Position numbers and translations under genes: made by a program | Assembly (NCBI GenBank): GCA_029881795.1 | Contig: JAOULX010000001.1 | Location: 1-64,000 of the forward strand | Direction: 5' to 3' | DNA length: 64,000 nt | Source: Gammaproteobacteria bacterium | Lineage (GTDB): Bacteria > Pseudomonadota > Gammaproteobacteria > SZUA-229 | Notes under the pieces: model-generated | Databases searched by the model: none | Seen by the model: only the letters and a program-made list of their open reading frames with translations | Told to the model about the DNA's origin: nothing | Shown: piece by piece, positions 1 to 8,852 of the stretch | Position numbering within the stretch: position 1 is the stretch's first letter | How the letters are laid out: the number at the start of each line of letters is the position of its first letter

Positions 1-96
1 GAGAAATGGACAATGCCGATCCAGAATTGGAGCCAGGCATTGTCTCAGTTAGCTATTTATTTTGAAGGTCGCTTGGATGGCGTGCTGGAAATTTAA
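1..96 (+). CDS. IS256-family (mutator type) transposase, C-terminal 31 residues
   Basis: The window opens inside a reading frame that runs 31 codons to a TAA at 94-96. The peptide has the tryptophan-rich end typical of IS256-family DDE transposases (EKWTMPIQNW, then a segment ending YFEGRLD). In this family that C-terminal helix follows the catalytic domain, so the catalytic residues lie outside the window. An inverted-repeat-like end follows the stop within about 30 bp, as expected for an insertion sequence. Family assignment rests on remembered consensus over a short stretch. Whether the element is intact cannot be judged from here. Confidence 0.72.
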   Translation, partial: EKWTMPIQNWSQALSQLAIYFEGRLDGVLEI

Positions 97-127
97 ATTA
101 ACCTGACACAGAATTTTGAACGCTCTC
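97..127. mobile_element. Right end (terminal inverted repeat) of the IS256-like element
   Basis: Just after the transposase stop, the sequence cctgacacagaattttgaac (from 102) has the form of IS256-family termini, which usually contain a gacac-A/T-rich core ending a few tens of bases past the stop codon. The matching left end and the target duplication lie outside the window, so the exact outer base (placed near 127) is inferred. Confidence 0.5.
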
Positions 128-414
128 GAGTTTGGTTAGATTCTATATGCGCCATTAATTATATTCTTATATTTAGTTGTATTAATTGTTTTCTGGCTGG
201 CTCCTTCCGTTTCCCAATCTTAACTAGCTTTATCGGTTTAGTAAAAGCAAAGTATGAAACTTGTTAGTTGAAATTATTTATCCATTTAATGGAAAATTTT
301 TATCAGCTAACAAATTCAGTGACGTAGCCATCTAAAGTAGATGGCTACGACGAAAGAAAATACCGCTTATATAACGCAGAAAAAAAATAATGGCGCAGTT
401 AAGTATTGTCTTTT
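128..414. other. Non-coding gap with a perfect 12-bp hairpin
   Basis: No convincing gene is seen between the IS end and the tusA-like gene. The region is AT-rich. It contains a perfect inverted repeat, cgtagccatcta (323-334) and its complement (338-349), with a 3-nt loop. This lies downstream of the tusA-like gene on the minus strand, but no T-run follows on either strand, so it is not a classical intrinsic terminator. It may still stabilise the 3' end of the tusA mRNA. Confidence 0.5.
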
Positions 415-642
415 TCAGTGCTTAACTTTTATTTTAATGATGATGTCATCGTCATTTTGTTCGGTGCCGATAATTTCATGGCCGTTAATCCGGCACCAGG
501 CAGGGATGTCGTTGATCACGCCGGGGTCGGTGCAGGTAACGACAAGCGTATCACCGTTAAGCAGTTCATTGACTTTGTTCTGTGTCCGAATCACCGGCAT
601 CGGGCAGAGCAGGCGGCGAGCATCTAGGCTGTGTTCGCTCAT
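415..642 (-). CDS. tusA: TusA-family sulfur carrier protein
   Basis: A small protein of about 75 residues with the TusA/SirA fold signature. The persulfide-carrying cysteine sits in LLCPMPVI near residue 13, followed by the usual small beta-alpha-beta domain. TusA proteins accept sulfane sulfur from cysteine desulfurases or rhodaneses and pass it to tRNA thiolation or, in sulfur oxidisers, to dissimilatory enzymes. The ATG at 642 is chosen because it overlaps the upstream stop as ATGA (TGA at 641-639), implying translational coupling. A GTG at 651 would add three residues and is less likely. The partner encoded upstream is an MnmA-like PP-loop ATPase, which suggests a dedicated donor/acceptor pair. 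Family membership is clear, but which pathway it serves is inferred. Confidence 0.88.
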   Translation of the reverse strand: MSEHSLDARRLLCPMPVIRTQNKVNELLNGDTLVVTCTDPGVINDIPAWCRINGHEIIGTEQNDDDIIIKIKVKH

Positions 643-1682
643 ACGTGCCACTCCTGTTTTACTTCGTCAGCAGTCAGCGGTTTAACGGTGACTTCATACG
701 GTTCTTCACCGACCCGGCTGATGGATAAGGTGACGGCGTCTTGATTTTTTCCTTGGCTATAACGCGCTACGATTTGTGCGGCATATTCAAGATCAGCTTT
801 ATCTGCCGGGCCGTCAATCAAACACAAAGGACCGGCATGACTGACGGTTTTGATATGGCTGTATAGTTTGCTATAGCCTTGCATGAATTTGTTTTCGCCT
901 TCTTCACGGCCAATAATCAGTTTGAAATAGGGTTTTGGACGTAAATGCCGGCCGATTTTAAGCAGCATGATGTCGTCCATCTCATAGTCGCGTGTGCTGC
1001 GTGCCTGCCATAGGTCAACCAGTTTTGTCGCGTAGTTTTCGTCGGTCAGAAAACAACAGCCACCGGCAGGCGCAGCATAATCTTCAAAGCCAAACTCTTT
1101 GGCCAGTGCCATTTGTGGTTTGCGATTGCGACCATGAAATGCCAGTAATTTATCACGGTCAACCCAGCCTTCGATTTCCGGCCGGGTTTTTGGCAGGTTT
1201 TTAGCGCATAGCGGGCGCAGCAGAATATCGCCGGCACCGGATTCGTTAACCACCACCGGCATGACTTCTTTGCGTTGTGACATAGGTCGTTGGCCCATGA
1301 CCTCACCGGTGATAATAAAATCAAAGTCGTTTTCTTCAATCCATTGTTTGGCTTTTTTGACCATGAAGATCTTGCAATCAAGGCACGGGTTCATATTGGC
1401 GCCGTATCCGTGCTTTGGGTTAATCAGGACATCTTTGTATTCTTCGACAATATCGATAATGTGCAATTTGATACCCAGCTGCTCAGCAGACCAGAGAGCA
1501 TTATTGCGTTTAGGTTTGTCCTGATGTTTTTTACGAATCGCGGCGGTATGGCCTTCAACACAAAAGCCGGTAAAAAAGTTAATACCTTCAACGTGAATGC
1601 CTTGTTCCAGCATCACTTTAGCGGCTAATAACGAATCGAGGCCACCTGAAATCAGGGCAGCGGCTTTGTATTGTTTACTCAT
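639..1682 (-). CDS. MnmA/ThiI-like PP-loop ATPase, putative tRNA sulfurtransferase
   Basis: A 347-residue protein with an N-terminal PP-loop (SGGLDS, residues 12-17) that adenylates its substrate. A cysteine pair in NPCLDCK (C100, C103) resembles the MnmA NPC-xx-CN segment, and a second cysteine site lies in GGCCF (C209, C210). MnmA makes 2-thiouridine at position 34 of tRNAs and ThiI makes 4-thiouridine at position 8. This protein lacks the usual MnmA ATGHYAR segment and the ThiI THUMP domain, so it is a divergent relative rather than either standard enzyme. The tusA-like gene overlaps its stop codon, which supports a sulfur-transfer role. It starts at an ATG with no strong Shine-Dalgarno. 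The substrate (tRNA or another sulfur acceptor) cannot be decided from sequence. Confidence 0.75.
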   Translation of the reverse strand: MSKQYKAAALISGGLDSLLAAKVMLEQGIHVEGINFFTGFCVEGHTAAIRKKHQDKPKRNNALWSAEQLGIKLHIIDIVEEYKDVLINPKHGYGANMNPCLDCKIFMVKKAKQWIEENDFDFIITGEVMGQRPMSQRKEVMPVVVNESGAGDILLRPLCAKNLPKTRPEIEGWVDRDKLLAFHGRNRKPQMALAKEFGFEDYAAPAGGCCFLTDENYATKLVDLWQARSTRDYEMDDIMLLKIGRHLRPKPYFKLIIGREEGENKFMQGYSKLYSHIKTVSHAGPLCLIDGPADKADLEYAAQIVARYSQGKNQDAVTLSISRVGEEPYEVTVKPLTADEVKQEWHV

Positions 1683-1939
1683 ATTAACCCACGGGGAAGT
1701 GAAAACAGCTGTTGCCTGCTGTCGGGCTCGGTATTTTAGTACATTAAAAGCAATTAAAGAACAGCGATCTGACGGCCGTTATCTGAAAGGCGGGCTTGCG
1801 GTTTGATTGAGTCACTCATAAGAATATGCTAATATCGCGGGCTAGCTGGCATTAAATCTTTAGCTGTGCCGGTTCCCGTTAATTGCCTGCCTTAAATATA
1901 TTTATTAACGGAATAACGTTCATCTTAACTGGAATTTAA

Positions 1940-3724
1940 ATGTCACAGCCCATAATTAGCAAAACACATCCCGATTGGTTTTATAAACTGTTTCCATTTT
2001 TGCTGTGGTGGCCCAAGGTCACTGGCAAGACGCTCCGAATTGATCTGATGGCTGGCCTGACCGGGGCAGTTGTGGTATTGCCGCAGGGTGTTGCTTTTGC
2101 AACGATTGCCGGAATGCCACCGGAATACGGTCTTTATGCCGGTATGGTGCCAGCTATTATTGCGGCTTTGTGGGGCTCGTCCTGGCATCTGGTGTCGGGA
2201 CCAACCACGGCGGCTTCGGTGGTGCTATTTTCTTCATTGAGTGTTTATGCTGAGCCGGCCTCAATGGATTTTGTGTATCTGGCATTGACGCTGACTTTCA
2301 TGGTCGGTGTGATTCAGCTGGCAATGGGGCTGGCGCGAATGGGTGCGCTGGTTAACTTTATTTCACATTCAGTGATTGTCGGATTTACTGCCGGTGCAGC
2401 GATTCTGATAGCCAGTAAACAATTAAAGAATTTTTTTGGTGTGGAGATGCCACGAGGTGGTCATCTGAATGATGTGCTGGTCAGCTTCTATCAGCAAATT
2501 CCCAATATTAATATGTATGTGACCAGCGTTGCGCTGATCACTTTACTATCCGGTATTGCAATAAAACGTTTTTTTCCGAAATTTCCTTACATGATTATTG
2601 CGATGCTGATTGGCAGCGCGCTGGCTTTTGTGCTGAATCAAATCTACGGTGCTGATGTAACGAAAATTGCGGTGGTCGGTGCCCTGCCGGATACATTGCC
2701 ACCACTTTCATCGCCGGTATTTTCACTTGATGTGATTAAAGATCTGGCACCAGTGGCACTGGCAGTCACGCTTTTCGCATTAACGGAAGCGGTTTCTATA
2801 GGCCGTTCTATTGGTGCCCGTAGTGGTCAGCGGATAGATGGCAATCAGGAATTTATCGGCCAGGGTTTGTCGAATATTGCCGGTAGTTTCTTCTCTGGCT
2901 ATGTCGCCACCGGTTCCTTTAATCGCAGCGGTCTGAATTATCAGTCGGGTGCTAAAACCCCGCTGGCTGCCGTGTTTGCTGGCAGTCTGCTGGTGGTTAT
3001 CGTGGTTCTGGTCGCACCTTATGCCGCCTTTTTGCCGAAAGCGGCGATGGCCGGTATTTTGTTTTTAGTGGCCTGGGGCCTGATCGACTTTAAAGAACTG
3101 GGGCATATCCTGCACAGTAACCGTAGCGAAATCAGCATCATGGCGGTGACCTTATTAGGGGCCTTATTCCTTGAGCTGGAGTTTGCCATTTTTGCCGGCG
3201 TGTTGCTGTCGTTAATGTTGTATCTGATGAAGGTTTCAAAGCCACGGATTGTTACTCGAACGCCAGATCCGAGACAGGAAAAGCATTCGTTTTCCAGTGA
3301 GCCCGGTTTGCAGCAATGCCCGCAGTTACATTTTTTACGAATTGATGGTTCATTGTTTTTTGGTTCGGCCAATCATGTGGCAGATGCGTTTGCAAAAATT
3401 GAAGATCAGTTTTCTGAGCAAAAACATATTGCTATTGATGCTCAGGGTATTAACTTTGCCGATATACAGGGCGGCGCCGCTCTGGTTAAAGAAGCCAGAC
3501 GCCGTCACGCGATTGGTGGCGATATGTATCTGATCCATGTTAAACAGGGTTTGTGGGAATCACTTGAAGCCTGCGGTTGTCTGGATGAGATGGGTGCGCG
3601 TAATGTATTTCAGTCTAAGGAATCTGCGATCAGAGGAATCTACCAGAAACTCGATCGAGAAATTTGTAAGCGCTGTGATAAGCACATTTTTAAAGAGTGC
3701 CAGGAAGACCCGGCATTAAAATAG
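1940..3724 (+). CDS. SulP-family anion transporter with STAS domain and cysteine-rich C-terminal tail
   Basis: A 594-residue SulP (SLC26-type) permease. The N-terminal motif around PQGVAFATIAGMPPEYGLYAG and the SGPTTAAS segment mark the transmembrane core (about residues 30-440). A cytoplasmic STAS domain follows (about 455-565). SulP proteins carry sulfate, bicarbonate or other anions. The sequence is nearer to classical SulP sulfate permeases than to the two BicA-like paralogues in this window, so sulfate is the more likely substrate. The last 25 residues contain ICKRC and a further cysteine in FKEC, an unusual C-x2-C-x7-C tail that might bind metal or sense redox state. The gene is divergent from the tusA-linked operon and precedes the SLC13 gene by about 250 bp. 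Confidence 0.9.
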   Translation: MSQPIISKTHPDWFYKLFPFLLWWPKVTGKTLRIDLMAGLTGAVVVLPQGVAFATIAGMPPEYGLYAGMVPAIIAALWGSSWHLVSGPTTAASVVLFSSLSVYAEPASMDFVYLALTLTFMVGVIQLAMGLARMGALVNFISHSVIVGFTAGAAILIASKQLKNFFGVEMPRGGHLNDVLVSFYQQIPNINMYVTSVALITLLSGIAIKRFFPKFPYMIIAMLIGSALAFVLNQIYGADVTKIAVVGALPDTLPPLSSPVFSLDVIKDLAPVALAVTLFALTEAVSIGRSIGARSGQRIDGNQEFIGQGLSNIAGSFFSGYVATGSFNRSGLNYQSGAKTPLAAVFAGSLLVVIVVLVAPYAAFLPKAAMAGILFLVAWGLIDFKELGHILHSNRSEISIMAVTLLGALFLELEFAIFAGVLLSLMLYLMKVSKPRIVTRTPDPRQEKHSFSSEPGLQQCPQLHFLRIDGSLFFGSANHVADAFAKIEDQFSEQKHIAIDAQGINFADIQGGAALVKEARRRHAIGGDMYLIHVKQGLWESLEACGCLDEMGARNVFQSKESAIRGIYQKLDREICKRCDKHIFKECQEDPALK

Positions 3725-3971
3725 ATCCTTTTTAGTAAAAGCAGCGGTCTTGAACACTGACTTTCTTTTGCAAGACTTCGCGACCTGTCATTCGCAGTTA
3801 AACGCGGGAGCGGGCTGTCTATCTTGAATGTGCCGTCTGGCTAAATCTTCATTTAGTCGGTGTTTTAAGGTATACTCGGCCGCTTCTTTTCCCGGCATTG
3901 CCTTTAAAAAGCCAGTCTAACGAGACTTAACAGGTAGTGTCGGATTCGATTTTTGTTTTTTGGAGGCCGTT

Positions 3972-5921
3972 GTGGCGAATTTGTTAGAGTCAAAAGAGAA
4001 TGTGAAGCGAATAGTGGCGGCGGGTATATTCAGTGCGCTGGCTATATACCTGGCCACAGTGGTTCCAACTGTGCAGGTTGCCTGGGTTAGTGCTATTTTA
4101 CTGCTGACCATCTTTTTGTTTGCGTTTGAAATCGTCGATGTTGATGTGGCGGCAATTACCGTAATGGTCATACTGGGTCTGACCTCTTTATTGTATCCTT
4201 TCATGGGACTTGATAAAGGACTGGTTGATACGTCTATTTTATTTAATGGTTTTTCCAGTAATGCGGTGATGTCGATAGTGGCGGTAATGATAATCGGCGC
4301 GGGTCTGGATAAAACCGGGCTGATGACGAAGGTCGCTGCTTTTATTCTGAAAATCGGCGGTACTACTGAAGGTCGAATCATTCCCATTATCTCTGCGACC
4401 GTGGGTTTTATTTCATCGTTTATGCAAAACGTCGGCGCAGCTGCTTTGTTCCTGCCGGTGGTGTCTCGAATTTCAGCGCGTTCCGGTTTGCCGATGTCGC
4501 GTCTGTTAATGCCAATGGGTTTTACTGCAATACTTGGCGGTACTATGACGATGGTCGGTTCATCGCCATTGATCCTTCTAAATGATCTGATTCTGACATC
4601 AAATACAGCGTTAGCGGCAGATCAGCAAATGGAAACTTGGTCATTGTTTTCGGTTACACCGGTTGGTGTTGTGATGGTGACCGTGGGTATTTTGTACTTT
4701 GTGATAGCCGGTCGTTTCGTATTGCCGGTGGTGAAATCAGATGGTACTGAAGGAGCGAATGCACTGGATTATCTTAAGGATACGTATGGTATTGAATACG
4801 ATATGCATGAGATGACGATTAATCCAAATAGCCCATTACTGGGACGTAATTTGATGACGCTGGAGCGTGCTTATAAAGTACGTATCGTGGCTATTTGTGC
4901 TGGTGAGCGTACGCCGATTTTGCCGAATCGTGACACCGAGCTGGCGGTTGGACAGACTCTGGGTGTGGTGGCAGATGTTTCACATGTCAAGGCGCTGGCA
5001 GAAGCTGCGAACACAGTCGTCACTTCTAAGTTAGATGTTTTCAAAGAACTGCTGGACCCGTCCAAGAGCGGTATCGCAGAAGTGGTTATTCCGCCGGGCT
5101 CAAGCCTGATTGGTAAATCCGCAGCAGATGTCTGGATGCGTAAAACCTATGGCTTGGCAGTGATGGCGATTCACCGTGGTGGTGAAACCATTCGTGAGGG
5201 TGCCGGAGTCCGTGATCAGCCTTTCCAAGCGGGTGATACACTGGTTTGCCATGTCAGCTGGAACACGCTGTCCCATTTAGAAAAAGACACTAACACCTTT
5301 ATTGTTGTGACAACTGAATATCCGCATGAAGAAAGTCGTCCTCAGAAATTGGGTTTTGCATTGTTCTTCTTTTCAGTTGCCTTGTTTATGGTTCTGTTTA
5401 CAGACTTGCGTTTGTCGGTGGCCTTACTGACAGGTGCGATAGGCATGATTTTATCGGGTGTATTAAGTATCGATGAAGCCTATGAAGCGGTCAGCTGGAA
5501 AACGGTTTTCTTGTTGGCAAGTTTGATACCACTGGGATTTGCAGTGGAAAGCACCGGTACGGCGAAATGGATTGCAGACCAGACATTGATCCTGATGGAT
5601 GGTGCAGAAATTTGGCAGCTGCAACTTGCTATTGCGGTTCTGGCTACCTTCTTTACTCTGGTGATGTCGAATGTAGGAGCAACGGTGTTACTGGTGCCAC
5701 TGGCGGTTAATATCGCGATTGGCGCAGGTGCTAATCCGGCGGTATTCGCACTAACGGTTGCACTGGCTACTTCAAACTCGTTCCTGATTCCAACGCATCA
5801 GGTCAATGCATTGATTATGGGCCCTGGTGGTTATCGGGTTGCCGACTTCATGAAGGCCGGTGGCATCATGACGATACTATTTTTGATTGTATTAATGGTG
5901 ACGATGAATTTGTTTTTCTAA
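3972..5921 (+). CDS. SLC13/DASS-type permease with two TrkA-C (RCK_C) domains
   Basis: A membrane protein of about 649 residues with two hydrophobic halves (about 10-255 and 455-649) separated by a soluble region that looks like paired RCK_C domains. The helical hairpins with QNVGAAALFLPV and SNVGATVLLVPL are the duplicated substrate and sodium-binding signatures of the ion transporter superfamily. Members take up sulfate, dicarboxylates or similar anions with Na+. A GTG at 3972 is preferred because GGAGG lies at 3962-3966, five bases upstream; a TTG at 3960 would lie on that site. An extended -10-like TATACT at 3871-3876 may be its promoter. It sits between a SulP gene and nhaD, in a run of anion and sodium transporters. 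Substrate is not determinable here. Confidence 0.87.
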   Translation: MANLLESKENVKRIVAAGIFSALAIYLATVVPTVQVAWVSAILLLTIFLFAFEIVDVDVAAITVMVILGLTSLLYPFMGLDKGLVDTSILFNGFSSNAVMSIVAVMIIGAGLDKTGLMTKVAAFILKIGGTTEGRIIPIISATVGFISSFMQNVGAAALFLPVVSRISARSGLPMSRLLMPMGFTAILGGTMTMVGSSPLILLNDLILTSNTALAADQQMETWSLFSVTPVGVVMVTVGILYFVIAGRFVLPVVKSDGTEGANALDYLKDTYGIEYDMHEMTINPNSPLLGRNLMTLERAYKVRIVAICAGERTPILPNRDTELAVGQTLGVVADVSHVKALAEAANTVVTSKLDVFKELLDPSKSGIAEVVIPPGSSLIGKSAADVWMRKTYGLAVMAIHRGGETIREGAGVRDQPFQAGDTLVCHVSWNTLSHLEKDTNTFIVVTTEYPHEESRPQKLGFALFFFSVALFMVLFTDLRLSVALLTGAIGMILSGVLSIDEAYEAVSWKTVFLLASLIPLGFAVESTGTAKWIADQTLILMDGAEIWQLQLAIAVLATFFTLVMSNVGATVLLVPLAVNIAIGAGANPAVFALTVALATSNSFLIPTHQVNALIMGPGGYRVADFMKAGGIMTILFLIVLMVTMNLFF

Positions 5922-5942
5922 ACAGATCCAGTGATCCAGAAA

Positions 5943-5966
5943 ACGGGGCATGATGCTCCGTTTTTT
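5943..5966 (+). terminator. Intrinsic terminator after the SLC13 permease gene
   Basis: Inverted repeat acggggc...gctccgt (5943-5961, one G:U pair, short loop) followed by a run of six T at 5961-5966, lying 22 bp past the stop codon. This has the form of a Rho-independent terminator separating the permease gene from nhaD. Its T-run also forms one arm of the next hairpin. Confidence 0.75.
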
Positions 5967-5983
5967 CGTACTACGAAAAAACG
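5959..5983. promoter_or_regulatory. Perfect 12-bp inverted repeat overlapping the terminator T-run, upstream of nhaD
   Basis: cgttttttcgta (5959-5970) and its exact complement (5972-5983) are separated by one base. The left arm contains the terminator's T-run and the end of its stem, so RNA could form either this hairpin or the full terminator stem, but not both. The arrangement resembles an attenuator/antiterminator pair in the nhaD leader, though a small loop would force some inner pairs open. Function is inferred. Confidence 0.45.
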
Positions 5984-6017
5984 CTTAACTATACTAATAA
6001 ATCCAGGGGGGAGTGTT

Positions 6018-7400
6018 TTGAAACTTCTATCTATATTGTCGTTATTGTTTATGCCCGTGCTGGCTAATGCTTCTGCTGCAGCAACGGAAACACTGAATTT
6101 AACTAGCAGTGGTGTTGGTTATGCTGCACTGGCGATTTTTGTGCTGGCTTATCTGCTGGTAATGGCAGAAGAGTTTACTCATCTGCGAAAATCCAAGCCG
6201 GTGATTTTAGCTGCCGGTATTATCTGGGCTATGATTGGGATCGTCTATGCTAACAATGGCTTGCCACATGCCGCTGAACAGGCAGTGCGTCATAATTTGT
6301 TAGAGTATTCAGAACTGATGTTGTTTCTTTTGGTTGCGATGACCTATATCAACGCGATGGAAGAGCGACAGGTGTTTGATGCATTACGTTCCTGGTTAAT
6401 TCGTAAGGGTTTCGGATTTCGCCAGCTGTTTTGGTTAACCGGTATTCTGGCTTTCTTTATTTCGCCGGTTGCCGATAACTTGACCACCGCCTTACTGATG
6501 TGTGCGGTAGTGATGGCGGTGGGTGGAACCAATATAAAATTTATTGGGGTCGCCTGTATTAATATTGTTATTGCTGCCAATGCAGGCGGGGCTTTCAGTC
6601 CGTTTGGTGATATCACGACCTTGATGGTGTGGCAAAAAGGCATTGTTGATTTCTGGGGCTTCTTTGCACTGTTTATCCCATCGGCGGTTAATTTTCTGCT
6701 GCCGGCGGCCATCATGCACTTTGCGGTACCTGATGAAAAGCCTGTAGCAAACAGTGAAGTGGTGAATATGAAACGTGGTGCCAAACGTATTATTTTCTTG
6801 TTTCTGTTAACGATTGTTACAGCGGTCAGTTTCCATAACTTTATTCACCTGCCCCCCGTCATTGGTATGTTAACTGGTTTGGCTTATTTGCAATTCTTTG
6901 GCTTTTATATCAAGAAAACTCAACATATTGAGGCCGGTTCGAAAATGGGTGATGTAGTGCCATTTGATATATTTACCAAAATTGCGCGTGCTGAGTGGGA
7001 TACTTTGTTATTTTTCTATGGCGTGGTGCTGTGCGTGGGCGGTCTGGGTTTTATGGGTTATTTATCAATGGCTTCAGAAGTCATGTATAACCAGTGGGGC
7101 GCAACCTCGGCTAATATCGCAGTCGGTGTATTGTCAGCGATTGTTGATAATATCCCGGTGATGTTTGCTGTTTTAACGATGAACCCTGAAATGTCACAAG
7201 GCCAATGGTTACTGGTGACATTGACGGCTGGAGTTGGCGGCAGTTTATTGTCGATTGGTTCGGCTGCCGGAGTTGCACTGATGGGACAGGCTCGTGGTAA
7301 GTACACGTTCTTCGGTCATTTAAAATGGGCACCGGTTATTGCGCTGGGTTATATCGCCAGTATCTGGGTACATATGTGGATCAATAGCGCTATGTTCTGA
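6018..7400 (+). CDS. nhaD: NhaD-type Na+/H+ antiporter
   Basis: A polytopic inner-membrane protein of about 460 residues. The conserved NhaD segment SPVADNLTTALLM and the downstream VDNIPVMFAV are both visible, placing it in the NhaD branch of the ion transporter superfamily, which exchanges Na+ or Li+ for protons and is common in marine and alkaliphilic bacteria. The start is taken as TTG 6018: a strong AGGGGGGAG site (6005-6013) lies just upstream, and translation then begins with a good signal-like sequence ending ANASA. The longer frame back to 5931 would run through the hairpins. It lies after the SLC13 gene and is convergent with ndh across a strong terminator. Its sodium gradient could power the BicA-like transporters nearby, which is inference. 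Confidence 0.9.
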   Translation: MKLLSILSLLFMPVLANASAAATETLNLTSSGVGYAALAIFVLAYLLVMAEEFTHLRKSKPVILAAGIIWAMIGIVYANNGLPHAAEQAVRHNLLEYSELMLFLLVAMTYINAMEERQVFDALRSWLIRKGFGFRQLFWLTGILAFFISPVADNLTTALLMCAVVMAVGGTNIKFIGVACINIVIAANAGGAFSPFGDITTLMVWQKGIVDFWGFFALFIPSAVNFLLPAAIMHFAVPDEKPVANSEVVNMKRGAKRIIFLFLLTIVTAVSFHNFIHLPPVIGMLTGLAYLQFFGFYIKKTQHIEAGSKMGDVVPFDIFTKIARAEWDTLLFFYGVVLCVGGLGFMGYLSMASEVMYNQWGATSANIAVGVLSAIVDNIPVMFAVLTMNPEMSQGQWLLVTLTAGVGGSLLSIGSAAGVALMGQARGKYTFFGHLKWAPVIALGYIASIWVHMWINSAMF

Positions 7401-7430
7401 TCAGCGATTGGTGTCGCTGTGAAACTAAAA

Positions 7431-7465
7431 AGCCGTTAACGATGAAGATCGTTAACGGCTTTTTT
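7431..7465. terminator. Bidirectional intrinsic terminator between nhaD and ndh
   Basis: A perfect 13-bp stem, agccgttaacgat (7431-7443) paired with 7448-7460 around a GAAG loop, with A-run before and T-run after. It therefore reads as a Rho-independent terminator on both strands and serves the convergent nhaD and ndh genes. Confidence 0.92.
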
Positions 7466-7485
7466 AGGGCATAAAAAATATGCCA

Positions 7486-8799
7486 TTAATGCAGTTTTAT
7501 TTCCGGGTGAACGCTGGCACGGAACAAGTGAGCAATACTCAGAAACATGGTGCGATAAAACCCGAACAGAGCAAACTGATGAAGTTTGTACAAGGATAAA
7601 TACACCATACGCGCCATAAAGCCTTCGACCATGACGCTACCGGTTAAGTTACCCATCAGGTTGCCCACGGTGCTGTATTTTCCCAGCGACACCAGCGAAC
7701 CGTAATCGTAATATTTGAAGTTGGGTAGTTTTTTACCGGCGAGGCGTTTCTTCATACTTTTTGCCAGCAGCGAGGCCTGTTGGTGTGCCGACTGTGCTCT
7801 GGGTGGTACATTAGTACCCATTTTTGGCCAGGGGCAAGCGGCGCAATCACCCATGGCAAAGATATTTTCATCGACAGTGGTCTGCAGGTTTTGCTGCACC
7901 ACCAGTTGATTGATGTGGTTGGTTTCCAGACCGGCAATTTGTTTAAGAAAATCAGGCGCCTTAATGCCTGCTGCCCATACTTTTATACAGGCCGGTATGA
8001 TGCGTCCGGTATGGGTATGCAGTTCAGTTTTGGTGACTTTGACGACCCGCTCATTTTTAAGAATATTGATATTGAGTTTGTTCAGTTCGTCTTCGGTGGC
8101 TTGCGACAGTCGGGGTGGCAGGCCGGGTAAAATTCGGTCGGCAGCTTCGACGATATTGATATTGATATCACTGGGATTGATCTGATCAAGGCCATAGGTT
8201 GTGAATAAGCGCGAGACTTTATGTAACTGAGCTGACAGTTCAATTCCGGTCGCGCCTGCACCGGCAATCACCACGTCAAGTTGTCCGGCTTTTAATGGTG
8301 AGTTCTGGCTGTTGGCACGGATATAGGCTTCCAGTAGTTTATTCTGAAATGATTCGGCTTCCTGATTGGTATCGAGAAACATACAGTGGTCTTTTACACC
8401 GTCAATACCAAAGTCATTGCTGACACTGCCAACGGCCATGATCAGCGTGTCATAGTTGAATTCGCGTTGCGGGATGATTTCTTCACCTTTTGCATTGCTG
8501 GTGGCGGCAACGATCACGGTTTTTGTGGAACGGTCGAGACTTTCCATTCTGCCGAGACGAAAATGGAAATGATTTTTTTTGGCCTGTGCCATGTATTCAA
8601 TCTGATTTTCGTAGGCATCAAATGTGCCGGCAGCGACCTCATGTAGCAGCGGCTTCCAGATATGGGTGCGATTGGCATCTATCAGTGTGATTTGGGCTTT
8701 TTTCTTTTTGCCCAGCGATTTACCTAAGCGCGTGGCAAGCTCAATGCCACTGGCGCCGCCGCCAACAATAACAATATGGTGAAGTGATTGATTTGGCAT
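7486..8799 (-). CDS. ndh: Type II NADH:quinone oxidoreductase (NDH-2)
   Basis: A 437-residue single-subunit flavoprotein. It has an N-terminal FAD-binding dinucleotide fold (IVIVGGGASGIELA, about residues 8-21), a second NAD(P)H-binding fold (VVIAGAGATGIELS, about 180-193), and an AMGDCAA segment near residue 320 contacting FAD. The amphipathic C-terminal helices that anchor NDH-2 to the inner membrane follow. It oxidises NADH and reduces quinone without pumping protons. Length and motif order match the family. The start ATG at 8799 places the gene divergent from the BicA-like gene, with a shared 269-bp intergenic region. In an autotroph, NDH-2 may help balance NADH. That role is inferred. 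Confidence 0.93.
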   Translation of the reverse strand: MPNQSLHHIVIVGGGASGIELATRLGKSLGKKKKAQITLIDANRTHIWKPLLHEVAAGTFDAYENQIEYMAQAKKNHFHFRLGRMESLDRSTKTVIVAATSNAKGEEIIPQREFNYDTLIMAVGSVSNDFGIDGVKDHCMFLDTNQEAESFQNKLLEAYIRANSQNSPLKAGQLDVVIAGAGATGIELSAQLHKVSRLFTTYGLDQINPSDININIVEAADRILPGLPPRLSQATEDELNKLNINILKNERVVKVTKTELHTHTGRIIPACIKVWAAGIKAPDFLKQIAGLETNHINQLVVQQNLQTTVDENIFAMGDCAACPWPKMGTNVPPRAQSAHQQASLLAKSMKKRLAGKKLPNFKYYDYGSLVSLGKYSTVGNLMGNLTGSVMVEGFMARMVYLSLYKLHQFALFGFYRTMFLSIAHLFRASVHPEIKLH

Positions 8800-8852
8800 A
8801 CTCGCATCCTATTAATATTAGCATTCGATTATATACAAATACTATTTCCGAT

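Noticed and set aside
341-685. Plus-strand 114-codon frame at the left end
   Set aside because: It is antisense to the coupled tusA-like and MnmA-like genes and starts in a hairpin arm. No protein features are seen.
5931-6017. Longer N-terminus of NhaD
   Set aside because: It would translate the terminator and hairpin. The TTG at 6018 has a strong Shine-Dalgarno and yields a signal-like start.
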